Of a DNA stretch of 64,000 nucleotides, positions 34,722 through 42,492 are shown one piece after another. Source of the stretch: Novosphingobium sp. UBA6272 (GTDB taxonomy: Bacteria; Pseudomonadota; Alphaproteobacteria; Sphingomonadales; Sphingomonadaceae); assembly GCF_002440635.1 (NCBI RefSeq), contig NZ_DJUW01000017.1, positions 181,495 through 245,494 on the forward strand, given 5' to 3'. A program made the translations under genes and the position numbers. Below the pieces are notes generated by a model. The model ran no database searches. It was not told where the DNA came from and saw only the letters and a program-made list of their open reading frames with translations. Position 1 is the first letter of the stretch. The number at the start of each line of letters is the position of its first letter.

Positions 34722-35009
34722 ATGAGCGAAGAAACCACCTCCGGCCCCGACGTGCCGCCCGACCGCCTGGCGATCAGCCCGCGCAGCCCGCATTTCGATG
34801 AAGACAAGCTGATGCGCGGCGTCGGCATCCGCTTCAAGGGCGTGGTCCGCACCAATGTCGAGGAATATTGCATTTCCGAAGGCTGGGTCCGGGTCCAGGC
34901 CGGCAAGACCATGGACCGCAAGGGCCAGCCGCTGACGATCAAGCTGAGCGGCCCGGTCGAAGCCTGGTACGAAGACCTGGGCGAAGACGCCCCGGTGGCG
35001 AAGGCCTGA
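34722..35009 (+). CDS. DUF3297 family protein
   Basis: A 95-residue small protein of the conserved DUF3297 family, found in alphaproteobacteria. The characteristic run is PPDRLAISPRSPHFDE, then GVGIRFKGVVRTNVEEYC, SEGWVRVQAGKTMDRKGQP and LSGPVEAWYED. Its function is unknown; it is cytoplasmic by sequence. The start at ATG 34722 gives the normal family length; an upstream in-frame start at 34677 adds unrelated residues. It stands alone beside tRNA-Val. Confidence 0.88.
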   Translation: MSEETTSGPDVPPDRLAISPRSPHFDEDKLMRGVGIRFKGVVRTNVEEYCISEGWVRVQAGKTMDRKGQPLTIKLSGPVEAWYEDLGEDAPVAKA

Positions 35010-35031
35010 GTCCTCTCCGTACCGGGGAGGG

Positions 35032-35655
35032 TCACCACTTCATCTTGCGTTTGATGATATCGCCGATCGGGTCGCGGCTGACCTGCATGGGGGTTTGCGC
35101 TGCGGCGCGGCTGCCTTCGCGCAGCAGCTTTTCGCCCTTGCCGGGCTTGGCCGGATAGATGAAGCCCTGAACCGGCCAGCGCGATCCGCCCAGCGCCTGC
35201 AGCGGGGCGTACCAGACGCGCACTTCGCTCCAGTCATTGGCGTCGGAAACGTCGATCACCTTGACGTTGTCCTCGATCTGTCCGCGGCGGCCGTTGATCG
35301 GGCTCCAGTTCGAATGGCGGATCAGGATCGTGCGTTTGTCGACGATCCGGCTGACCGCGGCGACATGGCCCAGGGTCGAACCACCGCTGGGCTTGAGCGC
35401 CAGTACCGCGCCGACCTTGGGCTTGAAGCCGCGGGCATAGCGGCCTTCGGCCTGGCCCCACCAGGTATGGGCATCGCCATAGATCTGGATCCCGGTGACC
35501 CGGCGGGCATAGGGCACGCATTGCAGGTAAGGCGGCAGTTCGGGGCGGTCGGCGGCGTCAACCTCGGCCCGGCTGGGCAAGCTCATCCGCGCCGAAACCG
35601 GCGAGGTGGACAGGGTGACAAGGACAGAGGCCAGCAGGAGTGCACGCGAAATCAT
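35032..35655 (-). CDS. Secreted CHAP-domain protein
   Basis: A 207-residue exported protein with a signal peptide (ISRALLLASVLVTLSTSPVSA) and a CHAP (cysteine, histidine-dependent amidohydrolase/peptidase) domain. The likely nucleophile is Cys46 in YLQCVPYARRVTG. The His lies in TLGHVAAVSRIV, with RHSNWS following as usual. CHAP enzymes cut peptidoglycan stem peptides or cross-bridges, so this is a candidate cell-wall hydrolase. The C-terminal 50 residues after YAPLQALGG are variable and basic. It diverges from der across 114 bp. Confidence 0.85.
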   Translation of the reverse strand: MISRALLLASVLVTLSTSPVSARMSLPSRAEVDAADRPELPPYLQCVPYARRVTGIQIYGDAHTWWGQAEGRYARGFKPKVGAVLALKPSGGSTLGHVAAVSRIVDKRTILIRHSNWSPINGRRGQIEDNVKVIDVSDANDWSEVRVWYAPLQALGGSRWPVQGFIYPAKPGKGEKLLREGSRAAAQTPMQVSRDPIGDIIKRKMKW

Positions 35656-35769
35656 GCGGCCCTTGTTGCCGATAGGTGGTTAGGGCTGGACTGCGCTGTG
35701 TGGTTAACGGCGCGGCAAGCATTTGCCGCAAACCTTGCAAAATATTGCCGCCCGGCGCAGGGGCGCAAC

Positions 35770-37170
35770 ATGGCGCTTCCGCAAGTCATCATTATTGGCC
35801 GTCCCAACGTCGGCAAGTCCACGCTGTGGAACCGGCTGGTCGGCAAAAAGCTGGCGCTGGTCGACGATCAGCCCGGGGTGACCCGCGACCGCCGGTTTGG
35901 CGAAGCGCACCTGCTCGGGCTCGATTTCACGGTGGTCGACACCGCTGGGTGGGAGGATGAGGATCCCTCCAGCCTTCCGGGCCGCATGCGCCAACAGACC
36001 GAGGCCTCGCTGGTCGGTGCTGACGTCGCGCTGTTCGTGATCGATGCCCGCGCCGGACTGACCCCGCTGGACGAGGAAATCGGCCGCTACCTGCGCGAAA
36101 GCGAAGTGCCGGTGGTGCTGGTCGCCAACAAGGCCGAGGGCAAGTCTGGCGACCACGGAGTTTACGAGGCGTTCTCGCTCGGCTTCGGCGATCCGATCCC
36201 GTTCTCGGCCGAGCACGGCACCGGGATGAGCGACCTGTTCGAGGCGCTGCTGCCGATCCTTGAGCCGCTGCAGCCGGAAGAAGACGAGTTCGAGCCGTTC
36301 GACGAGGAAGACGAGGAGGCGCTCAACAAGGCGCCGCTCAAGCTCGCGATCGTCGGGCGGCCCAATGCCGGCAAGAGCACGCTGATCAACGCCTTCCTCA
36401 AGGAAGATCGTTTGCTGACCGGGCCCGAGGCCGGGATCACGCGCGATTCGATTGCGATCGACTGGGAATGGACCGATCCCGACAGCGGCGAGAAGCGCCC
36501 GGTCCGGCTGATCGACACCGCCGGCATGCGCAAGAAGGCGGCAGTCACCGACAAGCTCGAAAAGCTCGCCGTTGCCGATGCCCGCCACGCGGTCGATTTT
36601 GCCGAAGTCGTGGTCCTGCTGCTCGATGCCACCCGCGGGCTGGAGCACCAGGACCTCAAGATCGCCAGCATGGTGCTGGAAGAAGGCCGCGCACTGATCA
36701 TCGCGATCAACAAATGGGACGTGGCCGGCAAGGACGCCGAGGAAGATGCCTCGACCCTGTTCAACGGGATCAAGAGCGCGCTCGAGGACGGCCTGAGCCA
36801 GGTCAAGGGCCTGCCGGTGCTGACCGTTTCGGCCCGGACCGGCAAGGGGCTCGATATGCTGATCAAGGTCGGCTTCGAAATCCGCGCCGCCTGGTCAAAG
36901 CGCGTGCCGACCGCGCTGCTCAACAAATGGTTCGATGAAGCGCTGGAACGCAATCCGCCACCCGCACCCGGTGGCAAGCGGATCAAGCTGCGCTATATCA
37001 CCCAGGCCAAGACCCGCCCGCCCGGCTTCGTGCTGTTCGGGACCCGGCTGGATGACCTGCCGATGAGCTATCAGCGCTATCTGACCAATTCGCTGCGCCG
37101 CGACCTGGGCTTTGACGCGGTGCCGGTACGGCTGATGCTGCGCAGCCCGAAGAATCCGTTCAAGAATTAG
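35770..37170 (+). CDS. der: GTPase Der (EngA), 50S assembly factor
   Basis: A 466-residue essential GTPase with two tandem G domains and a KH-like C-terminal domain. Domain 1 has G1 GRPNVGKST, G3 DTAGW and G4 ANKAEG (a variant of NKxD). Domain 2 has GRPNAGKST, DTAGMRKK and NKWDVAG. An acidic linker (EEDEFEPFDEEDEE) joins them. The C-terminal domain ends in LRSPKNPFKN. The start is ATG 35770 (MALPQVIIIGRPNVGKST); open sequence further upstream covers the CHAP gene on the other strand and is not part of the protein. Confidence 0.97.
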   Translation: MALPQVIIIGRPNVGKSTLWNRLVGKKLALVDDQPGVTRDRRFGEAHLLGLDFTVVDTAGWEDEDPSSLPGRMRQQTEASLVGADVALFVIDARAGLTPLDEEIGRYLRESEVPVVLVANKAEGKSGDHGVYEAFSLGFGDPIPFSAEHGTGMSDLFEALLPILEPLQPEEDEFEPFDEEDEEALNKAPLKLAIVGRPNAGKSTLINAFLKEDRLLTGPEAGITRDSIAIDWEWTDPDSGEKRPVRLIDTAGMRKKAAVTDKLEKLAVADARHAVDFAEVVVLLLDATRGLEHQDLKIASMVLEEGRALIIAINKWDVAGKDAEEDASTLFNGIKSALEDGLSQVKGLPVLTVSARTGKGLDMLIKVGFEIRAAWSKRVPTALLNKWFDEALERNPPPAPGGKRIKLRYITQAKTRPPGFVLFGTRLDDLPMSYQRYLTNSLRRDLGFDAVPVRLMLRSPKNPFKN

Positions 37171-37209
37171 GGCACCAGACCGGTTCTGCTTGGCACCACT
37201 ATCGGGCGA

Positions 37210-37866
37210 TCAATACTTGCGCCCGAAATTGTCGAACATCCCGGCCGGCCTGACCGGGCGGGTCAACACGAATCCCTCCGGCACCGCTGGCGGGGCGACA
37301 AGCTCCAGCGCTGAGAACTTGCTCTTGGCAACATCCAGTTTCGCATCGGGCAGGGCTGACCAAAACATCTGGTTTGAATTGGCCAGCAGGAAGTCCCCCG
37401 CCACAGTCAGTTTGCCAGCTTCGACAACAAAGCTCGGGGTCTCGCCCGCATAGCCCCTGCTGGGCCGCGAGATCATGGGGCCGGCCCCAACCCGGATCGC
37501 GCAGCCCATGCCCGGCGGCGGTACGCCTGGGCAATTCACGCCGTGGGCAACCAGACGATAGCGACCCGCCGGCAGGGCGTAGCTTTTCACAGCATAATCG
37601 GTCGTATCATTGCCAATTGCCAGCATCGACTGGCTGCGCGAAAAGCGCACGACCAGCGCATCCTTGCCCGGAGCATCCCCCTCGCGCGCAAAGAAGACGT
37701 CAAGCTTGTCGGGTAGAAAGATCTCGCTGCGGATCGAGATGATCACAACGCCCTGGCCGGATTTTACGGACTTGGCAGCCGAAACCTGCTTGGGCTTTTC
37801 GATTCCCGCAGTGGCGGGCGCGGCCAGTGCCGCAAAGAGCGCAAATGCAAGAACCCTCTTGACCAT
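37210..37866 (-). CDS. Secreted hypothetical protein coupled to bfr
   Basis: A 218-residue protein with a signal peptide (VLAFALFAALAAPATAG). The mature part is rich in beta strands (GQGVVIISIRSEIFLPD, YALPAGRYRLVAHGVNC, PSFVVEAGKLTVAGDFL) with two Cys in NCPGVPPPGMGC that may pair. I know no family. Its ATG overlaps the bacterioferritin TGA by one base (TGATG), so it is probably translated from the bfr message and may share iron control, although no iron-binding motif is visible. Confidence 0.7.
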   Translation of the reverse strand: MVKRVLAFALFAALAAPATAGIEKPKQVSAAKSVKSGQGVVIISIRSEIFLPDKLDVFFAREGDAPGKDALVVRFSRSQSMLAIGNDTTDYAVKSYALPAGRYRLVAHGVNCPGVPPPGMGCAIRVGAGPMISRPSRGYAGETPSFVVEAGKLTVAGDFLLANSNQMFWSALPDAKLDVAKSKFSALELVAPPAVPEGFVLTRPVRPAGMFDNFGRKY

Positions 37867-38345
37867 CAGCCTCCAGCCGCCTCGCTCTGCAGCTGGATGT
37901 AGTTCTGCAGCCCCATCCGAGCGATCATCTCGAACTGCTTTTCGAGGAAGTCGACATGCTCCTCCTCATTGCCGAGGATTTCCGCGAAGAGGTCGCGGCT
38001 GACGAAATCGCGAACGGCTTCGCAGTGGGCGATCGCTTCCTTCAGCAGCGGGATCGCCTCGTGCTCCACAGCCAGGTCGGCTTTAAGTATCTCCTCGACG
38101 TTTTCGCCCACCCGGAGCCGGCCGATTGCCTGGAAATTGGGCAGTCCTTCGAGGAACAGGATCCGGTCCGCCAGCTTGTCGGCATGCTTCATCTCGTCGA
38201 TCGATTCGTGGCGCTCGTACTCGGCGAGCTTCTTGATGCCCCAGTTGTCCAGCATGCGGTAATGCAGCCAGTACTGGTTGATCGCGGTCAGCTCGTTGAG
38301 CAGCGCCTTGTTGAGAAAGTCGATGACTTGGGGGTCGCCCTGCAT
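37866..38345 (-). CDS. bfr: Bacterioferritin
   Basis: A 159-residue haem ferritin that forms a 24-mer cage storing iron as ferric mineral. The four-helix bundle shows LNKALLNELTAINQYWLHYRM (split here), the ferroxidase Glu/His in ERHESIDEMKHAD, where the Met is the usual haem ligand (Met52), then EHEAIPLLKEAI and EEEHVDFLEKQFEMI. The start is ATG 38345 with GGAGA upstream; an earlier start at 38462 lacks family similarity. Bfd (38475-38663), which releases stored iron, is encoded just upstream. Confidence 0.95.
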   Translation of the reverse strand: MQGDPQVIDFLNKALLNELTAINQYWLHYRMLDNWGIKKLAEYERHESIDEMKHADKLADRILFLEGLPNFQAIGRLRVGENVEEILKADLAVEHEAIPLLKEAIAHCEAVRDFVSRDLFAEILGNEEEHVDFLEKQFEMIARMGLQNYIQLQSEAAGG

Positions 38346-38452
38346 GCCGGTCTCCGTTGCTATCCCTCCGCTTGGGACTATGCACCTGCGGGTCCTGCGC
38401 GACAAGCCGCGCGTGGCTGGAAAAGTCAGAAAACCTGCGCGAATCCGGGGCC

Positions 38453-38471
38453 GCGATTGCAAGGCAATCGC
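38453..38471. promoter_or_regulatory. Perfect 19-bp palindrome between bfd and bfr
   Basis: GCGATTGC and GCAATCGC flank a 3-bp centre. It lies just past the bfd stop and about 108 bp before the bfr start. Its 19-bp size matches iron-regulator (Fur/Irr-type) sites, but it could also be an RNA hairpin in the bfd-bfr message. Confidence 0.5.
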
Positions 38472-38474
38472 AGA

Positions 38475-38663
38475 TCAGGCCAGCTGGCGGCTGCGCGCTT
38501 TTGCGCGTTCCTCGATCAGGATCAGCGCGGCGTCGTCGAGGCACTGGCCGCACTGCGGGGTCTTGCCCAGCGAAGCGTAAACCGCGTCGGCATCGCCCGG
38601 CACCTGGCGGGCGGCGGCACGCAGGTCGCATTCCTTGATGGCATTGCAGACGCAGATGTACAT
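38475..38663 (-). CDS. bfd: Bacterioferritin-associated ferredoxin
   Basis: A 62-residue [2Fe-2S] protein that docks on bacterioferritin and passes electrons to reduce and release stored iron. The cluster Cys pattern is clear: C4-V-C6 (MYICVCNAIKE) and C38-G-Q-C41 (TPQCGQCLDDA). Length and spacing fit Bfd. It lies upstream of bfr on the same strand and is preceded by a sigma70-like promoter with a Fur-like palindrome in the spacer, so it should be induced when iron is low. Confidence 0.95.
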   Translation of the reverse strand: MYICVCNAIKECDLRAAARQVPGDADAVYASLGKTPQCGQCLDDAALILIEERAKARSRQLA

Positions 38664-38686
38664 CGCGGCACTCCGGTGAGTCGCTG

Positions 38687-38714
38687 CCAGATATAATGCG
38701 AATCGCTCGCAATA
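38687..38714 (-). promoter_or_regulatory. bfd promoter with Fur-like operator in the spacer
   Basis: On the minus strand TTGCTA, a 16-bp spacer and TTATAT form a sigma70 promoter. The spacer is TTGCGAGCGATTCGCA, part of a 19-bp near-palindrome (38695-38713) with TGCGA/TCGCA arms. A repressor bound here would block polymerase, as expected for iron control. Confidence 0.6.
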
Positions 38715-38718
38715 GCAA

Positions 38719-39951
38719 CTAGCGGATGAAACGCGCGCGCCGCCATTCGGTCAGGCTGCGCCACAGCCATTCGAGTGGCCCTTGCCGGAACCGGGCCAGC
38801 CAGGGCTTGCTCCAGCCGAGCATCAGCGCCCAGCCGAGCAGGACGAACTGCCATTGCCCGGCTGCGCCGTATTGACCGAACAGGCCCAGTCCCCAGCCAT
38901 AGAACAGGGCGCACATCACCACGGTGCTGCCGATGTAGTTGCTGAAGGCCATTCGCCCAGCTGCCTCGCATCTTTGACCGAAAGCGCTCAGCTGGAGGCG
39001 TGATGCCAGCAGCACCAGGCAGGCTGCATAACCCAGTGCCATCAGCAGGTGCGGAAAGCCGAGGATCGAGCGCAGCGCCAGGTGCATCATCAGTTCGGGA
39101 TAGCCGCGGGCATGAACATAGGCGGTGAACATTGCGGTGAGCGCCAGGCCCAGCGGCAAGGCACCAAAGGCCAGCAGGCGCAGTCGCCGCCTGGACCAGC
39201 CTCCGGCAAAGAAACCAGACTTGAGCAAGGCCATGCCGATCAGCACATAGCTCAGCGTCTCGCCCCAATTGTGCGCCAGCATGGCCAGCGGATAATCGGG
39301 ATGCTTGCGCAGGCGGGTTTCGATCTCGGTCGTGTATGACGAAAGCGTGGCCTTGCGGTCGGCGTCATCCTCGCGGCGGTTCTCGGCCACCACCATCGCG
39401 TGATCCCAGCGCTCTTTCGGGCTGGCGGTTCCGGCCATGACCCGCGCTTCGCGCTCGGCGGAGGTAGCCCAGCTGGCCGCGCCCCAGGCCTGCCACAGGG
39501 TGAAGGTGCCCAGGGCCAGAACCACCATCGCCGCCGGCGGCGCGCGGTAGAGCGCCAGCGAGCCGAGCCCGACGCAGGCATACATGAACAGGATGTCGCC
39601 ATCCCAGAACAGTGCGAAATGGAGCAGGCCGAACAGCGCCAGCCAGACCAGCCGGCGCAGCTGCATTCCTGCGCCGTCGCCACCGGCCGCTTCCTTGCGG
39701 TCGATATAGAGCAGCAGGCTGGCCCCGAACAGCATCGAGAACAGCGCCCGCATCTTGCCTTCGAAGAACAGCAGCGTGAAGGCATAGGCCCAATTGTCGG
39801 CCGCGCTTCCCGGGCTGGGCAGGTTGGGGGAATAGGTTGCCGAGGTCGGCGCGGCAAAGCTGGCCACGTTGACCGCCAGTATGCCGAGCACCGCGACCCC
39901 GCGGATCAGGTCAAGCGTGCGGATCCGCGAAGGCGCGGCTTCCTCCACCAA
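38719..39951 (-). CDS. DUF418 family membrane protein
   Basis: A 410-residue inner-membrane protein with about eight to ten spans. The N-terminus RIRTLDLIRGVAVLGILAVN is the conserved start of the DUF418/YeiB family. A Cys-free loop after FLLYIDRKEAAG is followed by WLALFGLLHFALFWDGDILF, and the C-terminal DUF418 domain ends in the signature GPLEWLWRSLT. The function is unknown; related proteins resemble acyltransferase-3 membrane domains. The start is TTG 39951 or GTG 39948, directly after the stop of the Sel1/SPOR gene, so the two are probably in one operon. Confidence 0.88.
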   Translation of the reverse strand: MVEEAAPSRIRTLDLIRGVAVLGILAVNVASFAAPTSATYSPNLPSPGSAADNWAYAFTLLFFEGKMRALFSMLFGASLLLYIDRKEAAGGDGAGMQLRRLVWLALFGLLHFALFWDGDILFMYACVGLGSLALYRAPPAAMVVLALGTFTLWQAWGAASWATSAEREARVMAGTASPKERWDHAMVVAENRREDDADRKATLSSYTTEIETRLRKHPDYPLAMLAHNWGETLSYVLIGMALLKSGFFAGGWSRRRLRLLAFGALPLGLALTAMFTAYVHARGYPELMMHLALRSILGFPHLLMALGYAACLVLLASRLQLSAFGQRCEAAGRMAFSNYIGSTVVMCALFYGWGLGLFGQYGAAGQWQFVLLGWALMLGWSKPWLARFRQGPLEWLWRSLTEWRRARFIR

Positions 39952-41025
39952 TCAGCCCGCGGTGGCGACGCATTCGAAACCGCCGGCCTTTAGCTTGGCG
40001 CAGGCCGCCTGGGCTGCGGCCTGGCTCGCAAATCCTCCGGCCTGAAGCTTGGTCACCGCCCCGGCTTTGACGTTGAGGCGCGGGTGGCCGGCCAGTTCGG
40101 GCCGCCCCTTGACCTTGGCCCACAGCGCATCGGCATTGGCCGCCTGGCCGAAGGCCCCCAACTGGATCCGCCAGGTGCCGGTTGGCGCAGCGGCAGGTTT
40201 GGGTGCGGGCGGCGGCGAGACCGCGGCCGGACGTGGAGCGGGAGCCGCAGCGGCGATCACGACCGGGCGCGGTGCCGGGGGCGGGGCGGCGGTTACCACC
40301 GGCGGCCGCGTGGTTGGAGTCGGGCGGGTCGCCGGAAGCGTTCCTGCATTCGGCACCTGCGCGCCCAGATCGACGGCGGCCAATTGCCGCGCGCGGGTAG
40401 CATCTGCATCGGCCTGCAGTTGGGCGGCAAGCTGCACCGCCTGCTGGCGCTGCTCCAGCGGAATGTATCCATCCATCTGCTGCAATGCGGGTGTTGCCAG
40501 GGTCAGGCCCTGATTGCGGGCCAGGCTAACCAAGGCATAGGCACGGACCCAGTCCTTGGGCACCTGTTCACCGTTGAAGTGGGCGAGGCCCAGCAGATAC
40601 TGTGCGCGCGGATCGCCGCGATCGGCTGCGGCGCGAATGAAGGGCAGGGCCTTGGACTTCAATTCGGCCACGCGCGGATCAACATTGGCACCGGCCGCCT
40701 TGCGATAGGTCTCTGCACGCTGGAACAGCAGCAGGCCGTAATTGTCGGCCGCCTGCATGTGGCCCATCGCCGCGGCCCGGCTAAACAGCTCTTCGGCCTT
40801 GGCCAGATCCTGCGTTACGCCCTTGCCCAGCTTGTAGGCCTGGCCAAGGTTGAACAGTGCATCGGCATCGCCTTTCAGCGCGGCGGCCTGCCACTCCTTG
40901 ATCGCCACAGCGAAGTCGCCACGGGTCCAGGCATCGACCCCGGCCTTGGTATCAGCCAGCGCTTGGCTGGAAAGAATCACCCCGGTGGCTGCGAGCAGCA
41001 GTGCGAGCAAAGGTTTGCGACCCAT
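39952..41025 (-). CDS. Exported Sel1-repeat and SPOR-domain protein
   Basis: A 357-residue periplasmic or envelope protein: signal peptide MGRKPLLALLLAATGVILSSQALA, then three or four Sel1-like repeats (GDADALFNLGQAYKLGKGV, GHMQAADNYGLLLF, GDPRAQYLLGLAHFNGEQV). A long Pro/Ala linker follows, then a C-terminal SPOR domain (about 285-357, WRIQLGAFGQAANADALWAKV to GFECVATAG). SPOR domains bind denuded glycan at the division site. ATG 41025 is chosen because it opens the signal peptide; an ATG at 41124 would bury it. It is divergent from the ParA/RHH/TPR-SPOR genes, suggesting a shared envelope or division role. Confidence 0.88.
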   Translation of the reverse strand: MGRKPLLALLLAATGVILSSQALADTKAGVDAWTRGDFAVAIKEWQAAALKGDADALFNLGQAYKLGKGVTQDLAKAEELFSRAAAMGHMQAADNYGLLLFQRAETYRKAAGANVDPRVAELKSKALPFIRAAADRGDPRAQYLLGLAHFNGEQVPKDWVRAYALVSLARNQGLTLATPALQQMDGYIPLEQRQQAVQLAAQLQADADATRARQLAAVDLGAQVPNAGTLPATRPTPTTRPPVVTAAPPPAPRPVVIAAAAPAPRPAAVSPPPAPKPAAAPTGTWRIQLGAFGQAANADALWAKVKGRPELAGHPRLNVKAGAVTKLQAGGFASQAAAQAACAKLKAGGFECVATAG

Positions 41026-41196
41026 CGAATTTCGTCCCGTTTTTCGGCTGCCCGGTTCAGGCATTGGGCGAGCCACATAACCGTTCCCTTGCCGCACAGG
41101 CGGCACCGATTGGTTAACTGACATAGTAAACGCCCCGTTAGCAAAGCTTTTGTTGAAGCCCTGATTCCGTCTCCGGAGCTGAACGGAGGCTGCACG

Positions 41197-41211
41197 TTAA
41201 CTCAAAATTAG
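41197..41211. promoter_or_regulatory. Possible CtrA site
   Basis: TTAA-N7-TTAG differs from the CtrA consensus TTAA-N7-TTAA by one base. It lies 68 bp before the ParA-like gene in the divergent promoter region. Single weak matches are common by chance. Confidence 0.3.
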
Positions 41212-41278
41212 GAACGATCTGCGATCCCCCACGGCAACTCGAATTGGGTTTGCTGTAATTTTCCAAGGGGGAACGGCT

Positions 41279-41998
41279 TTGCGAGTATTGGCATTGGCAT
41301 CGCAGAAGGGCGGATCGGGGAAAACGACCCTGTCCGGGCACCTTGCCGTGCAAGCCCAGCGCGCAGGCGCTGGACCGGTCGTGCTGATCGACATCGACCC
41401 GCAGGGTTCGCTGGCCGATTGGTGGAACGAGCGCGAGGATGAATTCCCCGCTTTCGCCCAGACGACTGTTGCGCGCCTTGCACAGGATCTGGCCGTACTG
41501 CGCCAGCAAGGCTTTCGCCTTGCGGTAATCGATACCCCGCCGGCAATTACCATGGCGATCCAGTCGGTGATTTCGGTTGCCGAACTGATCGTTGTTCCGA
41601 CCCGCCCAAGCCCGCATGACCTGCGCGCCGTGGGCGCTACGGTCGATCTGTGCGAAAGGGCCGGCAAGCCGCTGATCTTCGTGGTCAACGCCGCCACGCC
41701 CAAGGCCAAGATCACTTCGGAAGCCGCAGTTGCATTGTCGCAGCACGGCACAGTCGCCCCGATCACGCTGCATCACCGCACCGACTTTGCGGCTTCGATG
41801 ATCGATGGTCGCACCGTGATGGAGGTGGATCCCAACGGACGCAGCGCCGCCGAGGTGACCGCACTGTGGAACTACATCTCGGATCGCCTGGAAAAGAACT
41901 TCCGTCGCACGGTTTTCGCCGCTCCGGCCAGCGTTTCTTCGGTCCAGGGTGTTCATCGTCCCGCCGGCGGCTTCGGCCGCCGCGTTGCCGGCTCTTAA
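41279..41998 (+). CDS. Orphan ParA/MinD-family ATPase
   Basis: A 239-residue deviant Walker ATPase. Walker A is QKGGSGKTT (residues 9-17), Walker A' is LIDIDPQGS, and Walker B is LAVIDTPPA. The short length (no N-terminal DNA-binding domain) fits type Ib ParA, as in plasmid ParA or ParF and in orphan positioning ATPases. The TTG start at 41279 has AAGGGGGAA 6 bp upstream. A ribbon-helix-helix gene follows after 18 bp where a ParG-like partner would be, and then a TPR/SPOR protein. No parS-like repeat array is evident, so the cargo may be a protein cluster rather than DNA. Confidence 0.87.
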   Translation: MRVLALASQKGGSGKTTLSGHLAVQAQRAGAGPVVLIDIDPQGSLADWWNEREDEFPAFAQTTVARLAQDLAVLRQQGFRLAVIDTPPAITMAIQSVISVAELIVVPTRPSPHDLRAVGATVDLCERAGKPLIFVVNAATPKAKITSEAAVALSQHGTVAPITLHHRTDFAASMIDGRTVMEVDPNGRSAAEVTALWNYISDRLEKNFRRTVFAAPASVSSVQGVHRPAGGFGRRVAGS

Positions 41999-42016
41999 GC
42001 AAGGGCGGCTGGGGGC

Positions 42017-42469
42017 ATGACCGGACCGAAACCCATCGCTTCGCTTGGCCCGCGCCTTTTGGCGCGCAAGGGCGGAGCCCGTCCGGCGATGCGCCCTGCG
42101 GCCAGCGCGCTGGCCGTGCAGGACCAGCCAACCGATCACGACGACCTGGGTTGGAACGACATGGGCGAACCCCATGTTACCGGTGAAGTCCTGGCGCTCC
42201 ATCAGGGCAGCGATGTGCCCGAAGTGGTACGCCAGCAACGTGATCTGGCCCGCCAGGTTGCAGCAGAGCGACGCTCGGCCCTCGCTGATGGTCGCCGTGC
42301 CGCATTTACCCTGCGGCTCGATGCCGAACGTCACCTGAAGCTGCGGCTGGCCTGCACCATCACGGGGCGCAGTGCCCAGTCACTGGTCACCGAAGCGCTC
42401 GACCGTATGATTTCCGAAGTACCCGATGCAGCCGAATTCGCCAGCAAGCTGGCAAAGAAGCGCAAATGA
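42017..42469 (+). CDS. Ribbon-helix-helix protein, ParG-like partner of ParA
   Basis: A 150-residue protein with a disordered, Ala/Arg/Gly-rich N-terminal half and a C-terminal ribbon-helix-helix domain: RAAFTLRLDAERHLKLRLA, then TGRSAQSLVTEALDRMI (about residues 96-136). The layout (flexible arm plus RHH dimer) parallels ParG proteins, which bind DNA and stimulate a type Ib ParA. Position directly after the ParA gene supports this. Its stop region overlaps the next frame, and the TPR/SPOR start lies 23 bp further. Whether it binds its own promoter is unknown. Confidence 0.7.
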   Translation: MTGPKPIASLGPRLLARKGGARPAMRPAASALAVQDQPTDHDDLGWNDMGEPHVTGEVLALHQGSDVPEVVRQQRDLARQVAAERRSALADGRRAAFTLRLDAERHLKLRLACTITGRSAQSLVTEALDRMISEVPDAAEFASKLAKKRK

Positions 42470-42492
42470 TTTCCGTAGAAGGGAGACCTCCC

